A stretch of DNA of 64,000 bases from Segatella baroniae B14 (GTDB taxonomy: Bacteria; Bacteroidota; Bacteroidia; Bacteroidales; Bacteroidaceae), in NCBI RefSeq assembly GCF_022024235.1, contig NZ_CP091800.1:1032001-1096000 (forward strand), written 5' to 3'. Positions 46,748-57,400 of this stretch are shown piece after piece. Position numbers and translations under genes: made by a program. The notes below the pieces were generated by a model. That model had not been told where the DNA came from. It searched no databases and saw nothing but the letters and a program-made list of their open reading frames with translations. Position 1 is the stretch's first letter. The number at the start of each line of letters is the position of its first letter.

Positions 46748-48592
46748 TTACTCTACAGTAACCGACTTCGCCAAGTTACGAGGCATATCCACATTCAGGC
46801 CCTTATCTACAGCGACATAATAAGAGAGTAGCTGCAAAGGAATAACACTCAATAATGGCACCAACCAGTTAATGGTAGATGGCACATAGATAATTTCGTC
46901 GGCTATCTTGCTAATCTCTTCATCACCCTCTGTAGCGACAGCGATGATATTACCACCACGAGCCTTTACTTCCTGCATGTTACTGATAATTTTCTCGTAA
47001 CCCTCATGGTGTGTAGCAATAAAGAGACAAGGCATATCAGCATCAACCAAGGCAATCGGACCGTGCTTCATCTCTGCAGCAGGATATCCCTCAGCATGAA
47101 TATAACTGATTTCTTTCAACTTCAATGCTCCTTCGAGCGCTACAGGATAATTCCATCCACGCCCCAAGTACAAGAAGTTATGAGCATAGGTAAATCGACG
47201 AGCCAAATGCTCTATCGCATCATCCTGCTCCAAGATTTTCTCTATCTTCTCAGGAATAACCTGCAACTCCTCTACCATCTCCTTATAACGCTTGTCATCA
47301 AGCTTACCATTAGCCTTACCTAATGCCAAAGCGAGCATTTCGAAACAAAATACCTGACCTGTAAAGGCTTTCGTAGAAGCCACGCCAATTTCTGGTCCTA
47401 CATGGATATAAATACCCGTATCTGTCTCTCGAGCGATACTACTACCTACAGCGTTGACAATACCGAAAATCATACAACCATTATCCTTAGCCAAGCGGAT
47501 AGCAGCCAATGTATCGGCAGTCTCACCAGACTGAGACACAGCGATAACCACATCATCTGGATAAAGTACCGGGTTACGATAGCGGAACTCTGAAGCATAA
47601 TCTACCTCTACCGGAATACGACAGAACTCCTCGATGAGCTGCTTGCCGATAAGACCAGCATGCCATGAAGTACCACAAGCCACAATAATAAAACGGCGAG
47701 CATGCAACAGACGATTGCCGAAATTATCCACTGCAGATAGTTTGATTTCATCATCTACAATACGTCCACGCATACAGTCACGCATACAGTCAGGCTGATC
47801 ATGAATCTCCTTCAACATAAAGTGAGGATAACCACCCTTACTCAGCATATTGATATCCAAGTCTACATGCTTTACCACAATCTCAGCCTGCGTCTCGTCA
47901 AGATTATAAATCTGCAAATCCTTGCCACACTCGATACAAGCCACCTGCTCATCGTCTACATACACCACATTTTTCGTATATTCCACGATAGGAGTCGCAT
48001 CACTGGCGATGAAAAATTCCTCATTATTCTGACCTACACCGATCACCATAGGCGAACCCTTACGAGCCGCTACAATCTGATTAGGACAATTCCTATCGAC
48101 GACCACGATAGCATACGCACCAATACATTTGCGCAAGGCATTAGTTACAGCCTCAAGCAAATTAAATCCGTGCTCATCGATACCGAACTGAATAAGCTGA
48201 ACCAGCACTTCAGTATCTGTATCACTCTGAAAATGATACCCCTTAGCTTTGAGTTGCTCACGCAATACCGCGTAATTCTCGATGATACCATTATGCACTA
48301 TCGCAAGGTTACCACTCTCAGATACATGAGGATGCGCATTACGAACAGAAGGTTCACCATGAGTAGCCCATCGTGTATGAGCGATACCGATAGAACCCGA
48401 ACAATCTTTATCAGCTGCTACCGTTTCCAAATCGGCCACCTTACCCTTCGCTTTATAAATATTAAGTTCATCTTTCTGGTTAAGCAAAGCTACACCAGCG
48501 GAGTCATAACCACGATACTCTAGGCGATGCAATCCCTTTATCAAAATTGGGAAAGCATCTCTATTACCTATATATCCAACTATTCCACACAT
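46748..48592 (-). CDS. glmS: Glutamine-fructose-6-phosphate aminotransferase (isomerizing)
   Basis: 614 residues. Begins MCGIVGYIG with the N-terminal nucleophile Cys after Met removal; the glutaminase domain has HTRWATHGEP; two SIS isomerase domains carry CGTSWHAG, SQSGETADTL and the C-terminal DMPRNLAKSVTVE. It makes glucosamine-6-phosphate for cell wall and LPS. I see no glmS ribozyme in the leader 48593-48720; a minus-strand -7 box TATCTTTG lies at 48655-48648. Confidence 0.97.
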   Translation of the reverse strand: MCGIVGYIGNRDAFPILIKGLHRLEYRGYDSAGVALLNQKDELNIYKAKGKVADLETVAADKDCSGSIGIAHTRWATHGEPSVRNAHPHVSESGNLAIVHNGIIENYAVLREQLKAKGYHFQSDTDTEVLVQLIQFGIDEHGFNLLEAVTNALRKCIGAYAIVVVDRNCPNQIVAARKGSPMVIGVGQNNEEFFIASDATPIVEYTKNVVYVDDEQVACIECGKDLQIYNLDETQAEIVVKHVDLDINMLSKGGYPHFMLKEIHDQPDCMRDCMRGRIVDDEIKLSAVDNFGNRLLHARRFIIVACGTSWHAGLIGKQLIEEFCRIPVEVDYASEFRYRNPVLYPDDVVIAVSQSGETADTLAAIRLAKDNGCMIFGIVNAVGSSIARETDTGIYIHVGPEIGVASTKAFTGQVFCFEMLALALGKANGKLDDKRYKEMVEELQVIPEKIEKILEQDDAIEHLARRFTYAHNFLYLGRGWNYPVALEGALKLKEISYIHAEGYPAAEMKHGPIALVDADMPCLFIATHHEGYEKIISNMQEVKARGGNIIAVATEGDEEISKIADEIIYVPSTINWLVPLLSVIPLQLLSYYVAVDKGLNVDMPRNLAKSVTVE

Positions 48593-48725
48593 AGTTACAT
48601 TCTTTTAATTTCTATCTTTATTAAACTTTTGTATCCAAAAGTAAACACAAAGATAATGCTTTTTCACCGGATACACCACTTTTTCATATAAAAAGTGTCC
48701 TTTAACCAATTTTACACTATTTTTA

Positions 48726-48757
48726 TTTGGTGTAATTCATATAATCATTTATCTTTG
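48726..48757 (+). promoter_or_regulatory. Promoter of the isomerase gene
   Basis: TTTG (48726-48729), 20 bases, TATCTTTG (48750-48757); leader of about 75 nt. Confidence 0.75.
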
Positions 48758-48837
48758 CAACAAGATTTACAACCTATGAATTTTGTATCTAAGCAATTTT
48801 TCATACTAAGTATATATATTACAAAAACATTAAATAT

Positions 48838-50322
48838 ATGGTATCTAATAACATTCCTACAGTGAAGCTCGGTATTATTGCCGTAAGCCGTGACTGTTTC
48901 CCTATCGCACTGTCAACTCAGCGTCGTGAAAACATTGTAAAAGAGTATAAAGGCGAAATTTTCAACTGCCAGACTACAGTAGAAAATGAAGCTGATATGA
49001 ACAAAGCTGTTGAAGAAGTAAAGGCAGCAGGTTGCAACGCACTCGTTGTATTCCTTGGTAACTTCGGTCCTGAGACCCCAGAAACTCTTATCGCAAAGAA
49101 GTTTGACGGTCCTTGCATGTTTGTTGCAGCTGCAGAAGGCGATGGCGACATGATCAATGGTCGTGGTGATGCTTATTGTGGTATGCTCAACTGCTCATAC
49201 AACCTTGGCATGCGTCACTTGAAGGGTTTCATTCCTGCTTATCCTGTAGGTACAGCTAATGAAATCGCTAAAATGATTGAAGACTTCATTCCTGTAGCTC
49301 GCGTAATCTTGGGTCTTAAAGGTTTGAAGATTATCACTTTCGGTCCACGTCCTCAGGACTTCTTCGCTTGTAACGCTCCTATCAAGGGTCTTTATGAACT
49401 TGGTGTAGAAATCGAAGAGAATTCAGAGCTCGACCTTCTTGTATCTTATCGTGAGCACGCTAACGATCCACGTATCGCTGACGTTTGCGAGGATATGCGT
49501 AAGGAAATGGGCGAAGGCAAATATTACGAAGAATTGCTCGCTCGTATGGCACAGTTTGAGTTGACATTGCTCGATTGGGCTGAAGCTCACAAGGGTGACC
49601 GTCAGTATGTAGCATTTGCAGACAAGTGCTGGCCAGCATTCCCAAGTCAGTTTGGTTTCGAGCCTTGCTATGTTAACTCTCGTCTTGTTAGTCGTGGTAT
49701 TCCTGTAGCATGCGAGGTAGATATCTATGGTGCGCTCTCTGAGTACATCGGTATGTGTGCAAGCGATGACACCGTTACATTGCTCGATATCAACAACTCT
49801 ACTCCACAGTACATCTACGATGAGGACATCGTACCTAAGTATGGTCAGAAGTATAGTCTTACAGATACATTCATGGGCTTCCACTGTGGTAACACTCCTT
49901 CTTGCAAGATGTGTTCTAACCGTGCTATCAAGTTCCAGCTTATCCAGAACCGCTTGCTCGAGAATGGTTGCACACCAGACTTCACACGTGGTACACTTGA
50001 GGGTGATATTGCTGCTAGCCCTGTTACATTCTATCGTCTGCAGTGTGATTCAGAGGGTAACCTCCGTTCTTACATCGCTGAGGGTGAGGTACTTGATGTT
50101 CCTACACGTTCATTCGGTGGTATCGGTATCTTCGCTATTCCAGAGATGGGTCGTTTCTATCGTCACGTATTGATCCAGAAGGGTTATCCACACCACGGTG
50201 CTGTAGCCTTCAATCATGTTGGTCGCATCCTCTTCGACGTATTCAAGTACCTCGGTATCAAGGATGTTGCTTACAACCAGCCTAAGAGCTTACCTTACCC
50301 AACAGAAAATCCTTGGGCTTAA
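48838..50322 (+). CDS. L-fucose/L-arabinose isomerase-family protein
   Basis: 494 residues of the COG2407 type: an N-terminal Rossmann-like domain (ALVVFLGNFGPETPETLIAK), FGPRPQDFFACNAP and, in the C-terminal catalytic region, CEVDIYGALSEYIG with the metal-ligand Glu/Asp, DTFMGFHCGNTPSC and a His near the end. The family interconverts aldoses and ketoses. Substrate is not readable; no fucose catabolic genes are adjacent. Its codon choice looks optimised (frequent GGT, CGT, GTT), suggesting high expression. Confidence 0.85.
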   Translation: MVSNNIPTVKLGIIAVSRDCFPIALSTQRRENIVKEYKGEIFNCQTTVENEADMNKAVEEVKAAGCNALVVFLGNFGPETPETLIAKKFDGPCMFVAAAEGDGDMINGRGDAYCGMLNCSYNLGMRHLKGFIPAYPVGTANEIAKMIEDFIPVARVILGLKGLKIITFGPRPQDFFACNAPIKGLYELGVEIEENSELDLLVSYREHANDPRIADVCEDMRKEMGEGKYYEELLARMAQFELTLLDWAEAHKGDRQYVAFADKCWPAFPSQFGFEPCYVNSRLVSRGIPVACEVDIYGALSEYIGMCASDDTVTLLDINNSTPQYIYDEDIVPKYGQKYSLTDTFMGFHCGNTPSCKMCSNRAIKFQLIQNRLLENGCTPDFTRGTLEGDIAASPVTFYRLQCDSEGNLRSYIAEGEVLDVPTRSFGGIGIFAIPEMGRFYRHVLIQKGYPHHGAVAFNHVGRILFDVFKYLGIKDVAYNQPKSLPYPTENPWA

Positions 50323-50373
50323 GGTCTGCTTTTCAACAAAGAATACTTTGTCGAAACCAAATAAACATCAACT

Positions 50374-50404
50374 AGGAGTGTCAGTTTTTGACACTCCTTT
50401 TTTA
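50374..50404 (+). terminator. Intrinsic terminator of the isomerase gene
   Basis: AGGAGTGTCA (50374-50383) pairs with TGACACTCCT (50389-50398), followed by TTTTTT. Confidence 0.9.
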
Positions 50405-50416
50405 TATGACCACTAT

Positions 50417-51052
50417 ATGTATATAAAGAAAATATTAATTATACTCATTAACATACTCATGTGTTTGCACATGCAAGCACAAAAGAAGAAAAATCCATAT
50501 ATGAATCTTACTTATAGCACCCCAACGATAGAAGCTATAGAAGGGAAATTACCATATATGTTTGATGAAAAGATAAAGACTTCTCTTGATTGTTCCAAGG
50601 CTATATATATGCCCAAAAAGATAAAATATGACCCGTATGGAAATAAATTATCTGCACCAAAAATTACAGGAAGTAGCTTCCATATTTTTCTGGAAAAATA
50701 CAAAAGAGATAAGGATTGGGCAGAGAAGTCCTTATCATACTTCTGTGAACATTTTAATGAAAAATCATCTAACATCATTACCTGCATTGATTGCGATACG
50801 ACCAATTATGAACTTGTCATAAGAGTATTAGAAGTCTATAAGAATGGTTATATCAAGGCACATGTTATTTTAAAGGATACGAAAACAGACAAGGAACTTT
50901 GTTACTTTGAAGTAAATAGTAAAGATGGTGATACAGATGACGAAATAACACTCAGAGATCAGATGAAGGATATTGGAGATACTATAGGCTCCATAATGAC
51001 AACAATACAGAAATATGAGGCAAAGCAAATGAGAAAAAATAAAACGCACTAA
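50417..51052 (+). CDS. Secreted protein of unknown function
   Basis: 211 residues from the ATG at 50417, which starts a signal peptide (MYIKKILIILINILMCLHMQAQ). The frame open further upstream only shadows the isomerase gene. The mature part is charged and mixed; KSSNIITCIDCDTTNYELVIRVLEV resembles Bacteroidales proteins with a lipoprotein-like beta domain, but I do not recognise the family. It starts 13 bp after the preceding terminator, so expression is probably by read-through or an unseen promoter. Confidence 0.65.
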   Translation: MYIKKILIILINILMCLHMQAQKKKNPYMNLTYSTPTIEAIEGKLPYMFDEKIKTSLDCSKAIYMPKKIKYDPYGNKLSAPKITGSSFHIFLEKYKRDKDWAEKSLSYFCEHFNEKSSNIITCIDCDTTNYELVIRVLEVYKNGYIKAHVILKDTKTDKELCYFEVNSKDGDTDDEITLRDQMKDIGDTIGSIMTTIQKYEAKQMRKNKTH

Positions 51053-51079
51053 TCCAAGAGTACCTCTACTCTACTATAT

Positions 51080-51139
51080 AATAATGACTTAGCCTACATA
51101 CATTACCGTATAGTAATGTATGTAGGCTAAGTCATTATT
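51080..51139. repeat. 27-bp perfect hairpin
   Basis: Arms 51080-51106 and 51113-51139 are exact reverse complements (core ATGACTTAGCCTACATACAT) around the loop CGTATA. It follows the secreted-protein gene by 28 bp and could end that transcript, but there is no strong T-run. From 51140 to 51302 I see nothing else. Confidence 0.8.
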
Positions 51140-51302
51140 GCTAATACCAAGAATACGGAAACTTCTACGAGCTCTCATCACGCAGCAATACACTAAGGTA
51201 TCAACAAAATTAACCTCACTTCATTGAAAATACGGATAAATAATAAGGCTAAAATAGATAAAAGAATTATTGCAAACCCGGGATTTGTTTTGCAAATTTC
51301 TA

Positions 51303-51496
51303 CATCTCTTTCTAAGAGACGGATTATTGAGTACAAAGGTACTCTTTTTTTCGCAAAATGCACATTTTTATGCCAAAAAAACGGGGTTCTAGTCTTCGCT
51401 TTTTTGCCCTTTGTTTAGCAAAACGCATCATACCTTTCTTGTAAACACCTGTGTATCAACGCTTTTTTATTTCGCTCCGTCTCTTAGAAAGAGACG
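51303..51496. promoter_or_regulatory. Putative invertible promoter element, copy 2
   Basis: Arms CATCTCTTTCTAAGAGACG (51303-51321) and CGTCTCTTAGAAAGAGACG (51478-51496) are reverse complements with one mismatch. The 156-bp core matches, in reverse complement, the core of the element at 8358-8549, including an identical 21-bp block around TTTGTTTAGCAAAACGCATC. A minus-strand promoter TGTG (51364-51361), 19 bases, TACCTTTG (51341-51334) points away from the SNF2 gene. Relative to its defence operon the orientation equals that of copy 1. I see no promoter facing the SNF2 gene in 51497-51617. Confidence 0.6.
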
Positions 51497-51617
51497 AAGG
51501 AAAATTTCTCGACAAAAGCTACTAAAATGCCAACTGGTAAACAATCTAATTAAATATCATTATTGCGCAATAAAAAGGTAGAGCTGTAAATCGAGATATA
51601 GCATAGAGACTTTTATA

Positions 51618-54464
51618 ATGACAAATGCGATAACTCGTTTTCATGCAAAATACTATGCTGCCCTTCTAAACGGGCAGTCAGCAAATGGTGACATAGGTTC
51701 ACTCTCACAATCGCTGCTGAGTAGTACTGTAGACATCAATCCTCATCAGATTGATGCCGCTTTGTTTGCTTTTGCATCGCCATTTTCTAAGGGCGTGGTT
51801 CTTGCTGATGAAGTGGGCTTGGGAAAAACCATCGAAGCGGGTCTGGTCGTTTGTCAGTATTGGGCAACAGGAAAGAGAAAGATTCTAATTGTTTGTCCAG
51901 CCTCTCTGCGCAAACAATGGGAAGCAGAATTGCTCGATAAGTTCGGAATCCCCAGTGAAATTCTTGACACTAAGAACTTTAATGCTTATCGTCGCGAAGG
52001 GAAGAATCCACTAAGTCCCAAGCATGCCATAATATGCAGCTACAACTTTGTGGCAAAACACAAAGAAGACATTTTGCTTCATGGTTTTGACTTGGCGGTT
52101 ATAGATGAGGCTCACAAGATGCGTAATGTCTATCGTTCTTCTGCCCGAACTTCTGCCGAAGTACGTGATGCTTTGACTGGTGTAAAGAAACTGTTGCTTA
52201 CAGCCACACCCTTCCAGAATTCTTTGATGGAACTATATGGTCTTACAAGTATCATTGACGACCGTCTGTTTGGCAGTGAAAAAAGTTTCCGAAGACAATA
52301 TGGAAAAGGAGAAAATCTGAAAGAACTGCGTCAACGCATTGAGAAGTTATATACCCGTACTTTGCGACGCGACGTAAAGGAATATATCAATTATACCCAT
52401 CGTCTTCCACTTACACAAAAGTTTAATGCTACCGATGAGGAGCAACAACTATATCAGGCTGTAAGCGATTTTCTGCGTAGGAACGATATCTATAGCGTTC
52501 CAGCTGCGCAGAAGAAGCTCACGACTATGATTGTGCGTAAGATTCTGGCTTCTTCTACCTACGCACTCATCTATACCCTTACACATATTAAAGAACGTCT
52601 CCAACGGATGCTCGAAAGCCAAAAACAGGAGCGTCTTGACATCGAAGACCTTGTAGATGAAGACACTTGGGACGCTTATGAAGACGAGGCTGCTGATGCT
52701 GGATATGATGAAGATGAGCAGCTTGATTTTGAAGATATTGATGTTCCTCGTTTGAAAGAGGAAATCAAAACCATAGAGGGCTTCATTGAAAAAGCAAAAT
52801 CGATAAAAACCGAATCGAAATCAAAGGCTTTGCTCGTTGCTTTGGAAGAATCGTTTACCAAACTTCAAGAACAGGGTGCAGAAAGGAAAGCTCTTATCTT
52901 CACTGAATCAACAAAGACGCAGGCTTTTCTGCGTGAGTTTCTTGAAGCTAATGGCTATGCCGACCGTGTCGTGTTATTCAACGGCAAGGCAAGTGAACCA
53001 CAGACCAACGAGATATACAAACGCTGGTGTCTGGAGCATCCAGACAAAGTAAGCGGCATCAAGGCTGCTGACCGAAGAGCTGCTGCTGTGGATTATTTCC
53101 AACACAAAGCAGACATCATGATTGCTACGGAAGCTGCAGCTGAAGGTCTGAACCTGCAATTCTGCTCATTGGTTATTAACTACGACCTGCCGTGGAACCC
53201 GCAACGCATAGAGCAGCGTATTAGTCGATGTCACCGCTACGGACAGAAGTACGATGTTGTGGTGGTCAATTTCCTCAATATGCGCAACTATGCTGATGTG
53301 CGTGTATTCCAATTACTTTCCACGAAGTTTAAGCTCTTCAACGATGTGTTTGGAGCCAGTGATGAAGTGTTGGGACAGGCTGACACCATTGATATAGAAT
53401 CGCGTATCTGGGAGATTTACCAACAGTGTCGTAGTGAGGAGGAAATAAATCAGGCTTTCGAACAACTGCAAAATGAGATGCAGGAACAGATAGATGAGCG
53501 TATGACGGAAGTACGTTCACAGGTACTGGAGAATTTCGACATCAATGTGCAGGAGCATCTTCGTATGACGCGCGATAACACCACAGGATTCCTCAATCGT
53601 TATGAGCATATTTTCTGGGAACTGACGAAATACATTCTCAGCAAGGAGGCTGTTTTCAATGACAAGAACCACAGCTTTTTCCTTCGTGTTCCTGTTGCAG
53701 GCCAACGCCCGGGTAAATATGCGATGCTTCAGCAGACAGATGACGCCACACCTTACCGTCTGAGTCATCCGTTAGCACAACATGTCATCAATTCTGCATT
53801 GTCACTTTCACTTGAAGATGCCGAGGTGGAATTTGACCAAAAAGCACTTTCTATAAATGCCGACCTTCCCGATTACCTTCAAGGGCAGAGCGGTGTGCTT
53901 ATCCTTTCTTCTTTGGCGGTATCTGCCTTGGCAGAAGAACAGTATATGCTCTTCAATGCTATCACCGACGATGGGCGGATTGTTTCTCAGGAGGATTGTG
54001 AGAAGCTTTTCCTCAACGGTGGAAAGGAAGTCCCATGCGAACAAGTGGAAGAGCAGACACGTCTGCGACTGCAAAAGGATGTACTCCAACATAGTGCGGC
54101 AAAACTGAAAGAGCTGGACACTCGCAATCTGTCTTTCTTCAAAGTGGAAGAAGACCGTATTTATCAATGGGAACATGATGTTATTGACGGAATAGAGGCA
54201 GAACTATCTACTATCAAGAAGCAGATACTGCAAACGGAAAGAGACGCCCGTAATGCAGAATCGGTGGCTGAGAAACTGGCCTTGGAAAAGAAAGTGGACG
54301 AACTGAAACGTAAGAAACGCCGTCTGCGAAACGAACTTGACGATCGGGAGGAGGAAGTAAGCGAGCAGCGCAAATCGATGATTACGGAATTGGAACAACG
54401 CATGGTGAAACAGACGGAACAGCAGAATCTGTTTGTTATTCGCTGGAAAGTAAAAGAGAATTAA
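51618..54464 (+). CDS. SNF2-family helicase (RapA/HepA-like) of defence locus
   Basis: 948 residues. SNF2 motifs: DEVGLGKTIEAG (P-loop near 63-71), VIDEAHKMRN, LTATPFQNS, EAAAEGLNLQF and a motif VI QRISRCHRYGQ. A long coiled coil with alternating Lys/Glu runs to the C-terminus. SNF2 proteins translocate on double-stranded DNA. It is the first gene of a three-gene locus, 13 bp upstream of the methyltransferase. In DISARM a SNF2-like helicase also accompanies a methyltransferase, but the other DISARM genes are absent. Confidence 0.9.
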   Translation: MTNAITRFHAKYYAALLNGQSANGDIGSLSQSLLSSTVDINPHQIDAALFAFASPFSKGVVLADEVGLGKTIEAGLVVCQYWATGKRKILIVCPASLRKQWEAELLDKFGIPSEILDTKNFNAYRREGKNPLSPKHAIICSYNFVAKHKEDILLHGFDLAVIDEAHKMRNVYRSSARTSAEVRDALTGVKKLLLTATPFQNSLMELYGLTSIIDDRLFGSEKSFRRQYGKGENLKELRQRIEKLYTRTLRRDVKEYINYTHRLPLTQKFNATDEEQQLYQAVSDFLRRNDIYSVPAAQKKLTTMIVRKILASSTYALIYTLTHIKERLQRMLESQKQERLDIEDLVDEDTWDAYEDEAADAGYDEDEQLDFEDIDVPRLKEEIKTIEGFIEKAKSIKTESKSKALLVALEESFTKLQEQGAERKALIFTESTKTQAFLREFLEANGYADRVVLFNGKASEPQTNEIYKRWCLEHPDKVSGIKAADRRAAAVDYFQHKADIMIATEAAAEGLNLQFCSLVINYDLPWNPQRIEQRISRCHRYGQKYDVVVVNFLNMRNYADVRVFQLLSTKFKLFNDVFGASDEVLGQADTIDIESRIWEIYQQCRSEEEINQAFEQLQNEMQEQIDERMTEVRSQVLENFDINVQEHLRMTRDNTTGFLNRYEHIFWELTKYILSKEAVFNDKNHSFFLRVPVAGQRPGKYAMLQQTDDATPYRLSHPLAQHVINSALSLSLEDAEVEFDQKALSINADLPDYLQGQSGVLILSSLAVSALAEEQYMLFNAITDDGRIVSQEDCEKLFLNGGKEVPCEQVEEQTRLRLQKDVLQHSAAKLKELDTRNLSFFKVEEDRIYQWEHDVIDGIEAELSTIKKQILQTERDARNAESVAEKLALEKKVDELKRKKRRLRNELDDREEEVSEQRKSMITELEQRMVKQTEQQNLFVIRWKVKEN

Positions 54465-54477
54465 AGAATACATAGAT

Positions 54478-57400
54478 ATGGCACAGAATTATTACGAGAG
54501 TTTCAAGAAGAAACTAGAAGAAATCTTCATGATGGATCATGCCGAACTGGACTTCGGTATCTACCGCATCATGAACCAGAAACGTAATGACATCCAACAT
54601 TTTCTAGATTTTGAGCTACTCCCGCAGGTTAAACAGGTGCTTAAAGGTAATGATGGCGGTGATGCCGACAGGACTAAGAAACGTATGGAAGAGATTGTTG
54701 CCTCAGTGGGTGGCAATGTCGAGGTATTGCCTAAAGGCACACCAATACGCGATGAATACGACAAATTGGAAACCCAATTGGCGCATTCTGGTGATACGGA
54801 ATCCATGCAGGCAGAGGTGTTCAGCCATCTTGTTACCTTCTTCTCGCGCTATTACGATGGTGGCGATTTCCTGTCTAAGCGTCGCTACAAGGACAATACC
54901 TATGCTATACCCTATAACGGAGAGGAAGTGAAACTGCATTGGGCTAACAGCGACCAGTACTATATCAAGACTTCAGAGTATTTCCGCGATTATACTTTCG
55001 TGTTGCCTACATCACGCAAGAAAGTACACTTTGTGCTAAAAGATGCCAGCACAGAACAAAACAACAATCGTGCCGCCAACAACATGGAGCGGCGCTTTGC
55101 TCTATGGGTGCCTACGCCAGAGGACGAGCTAACCACTCCCCTCGCCATTCGGAGAGGGGCTGAGGGTGAGGCTGAGTTAGATATCTATTTCACCTACGAA
55201 CTGATGCCAAAGGCTACAAAGCAGAAGGATTTGTTAGCAGCAGCCTTAGAGGGTATCATGCCTCTTGTACCTGCCGACTTCGAGGAAGTGCTTACCACTA
55301 AAGCTCCTACAAAGGATAATCCCAACCGCACTTTGCTGGAGAAGCACTTGACGGACTACACAGCCAAGAATTCATTTGATTACTTTATCCATAAGGACCT
55401 TGGCGGCTTCCTTCATCGTGAGTTGGACTTCTATATCAAGAATGAAGTGCTGCATATTGATGACCTTGATGCACAGCTCATCAACAGTCAGCTGACTATT
55501 GTCCGTGCCATCAAGCAGGTGGGCGAGAAGATTATCCGTATGTTGGCTCAACTCGAAAACTTCCAACGTAAGCTGTGGTTGAAAAAGAAGTTTGTGGTTC
55601 AAAGCGACTATTGCATCACGCTTGACCGTGTGCCTGAGAAACTATATCCTGAGATTATTGCCAACGAAGCACAACGTAAGGAATGGGTACGCTTGTTTGC
55701 CATTGACGAGATTAAGGGTGACTTGACGACAGAGGCATATAGTGAACCGCTAACCATTGAGTTCTTAAAACAAAACTCTTTCCTTGTTCTTGATACCGCT
55801 TTCTTCGATGCTAAGTTTAAGCATCAGTTAGTAAAGAGCATGGAGAATATTGATGAGCAGACAAATGGTTTGCTGATTAATAGTGAGAACTTCCAAGCAT
55901 TGGAATTGTTGCAGGAGAAATATAGAGAACGAGTTAAGTGTGTGTATATAGACCCTCCTTATAACACTGGTAGTGATGGATTTGCCTACAAAGACCAATA
56001 TAAAGATTCTTCGTGGCTGACAATGATGGAAAACAGGTTGTTAATAGTGAAACAACTTATGACTCTTGATAGTAGTATCTCTATAAGTATTAATGAAAAC
56101 GAACTATTCAATTCTAAATGTTTACTCGATAGTATGTTTTCTAAATATTTAACGACTTTCAGCGTTAAAGTTAGGCATGAAGATAGAATTCTAAAAGGAG
56201 ATAAAGACTTTCATGAGGTTTATGAATCTCTTCTTCTCTATGCTTTAAGCGACTCCTTTAAGCCTTTAAAACGACAAAAAGATAACAGTTCTGATGCTGA
56301 CTATCTATATACGATAGAAACCGAGGGGGGACCCGATGAAGTTTTGTCATTAGGTAATAAGGAAGTAGAAGTATATGCACCAGAGCATTATAAAATAATA
56401 AAACATCAAGAATCGAGTTTTGATTACACAAAACCTATAAGTGTTAGAGGTTCAATACGAGAAGGTAACTCTAGTGGACGCTTTTATGTTGCCTATCTTG
56501 AAAATTTAGCAGCTTCACACCCAGGTTTTATTTTCAAAGTTCCAAATATGGGGGATGACAAATTTGGTTTCAGATATTTTTGGACTCCATCTGTTGAGAG
56601 TGGAAGAAAAAACGGAGATTATTATCAAGGGGCACCAATAAATAGAAAAGATACTATAGAAATCCCTTACCCAAATTATGTTGACTTTGAGAAAGCATTT
56701 AATGACGCAACTGATGAAGGTGGTGTTTCTTTTAGAAACGGTAAAAAACCTATATCGTTTATTCAACATGTTCTCTCATTACAAAATATAGGAAAAGACA
56801 AAAATGCCTTGATTATTGATTTCTTCGCTGGTTCTGCTTCTACAGGTCATGCAGTAATTGAAATGAACAAAGACCAAGGTAATAGAAAATATCTTCTTTC
56901 TCAGGTAGGAGATATTTTTGACGATGTAACCAAGCCTCGAATGGAAAGGACTGTTTATTCTGATAGTTGGAAAGACGGTAAACCCGTATCTCGCCAAGGC
57001 ATCTCTCAATGCTTCAAATACATCCGATTGGAGCAGTACGAAGATACGTTGAACAACCTTGAAATAAAGAAGCAGCAGATTGATTGGCGTGATGATGAGT
57101 TCCATGAGAGCTATATGCTCAGTTATATGCTCGATACAGAGACACGTGACTCTCTGCTGAACCAGAAGATGTTCGTCAATCCATTCAATATGTCACTGAA
57201 AACCACCAAAGACAATGAGTTGGTGGAAACAAAGGTGGATATGGTAGAGACTTTCAACTACCTTATTGGCTTGAACGTGGAAACGGAAGACTGGTTCGAG
57301 AATGACAATATCTGCGTTGTTCAAGGAAAGACACATCGTAGAGGATTGAAGACACTCGTCATCTGGCGTAACTGCGAGGAGATAGACAACGAGAAACTTT

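Noticed and set aside
48593-48720. glmS ribozyme in the glmS leader
   Set aside because: Leader is short and AT-rich and lacks the ribozyme core; only a small CACTTTTT/AAAAAGTG hairpin is seen.
50216-50416. N-terminal extension of the secreted protein
   Set aside because: It overlaps the isomerase gene and its terminator; a clear signal peptide begins at 50417.
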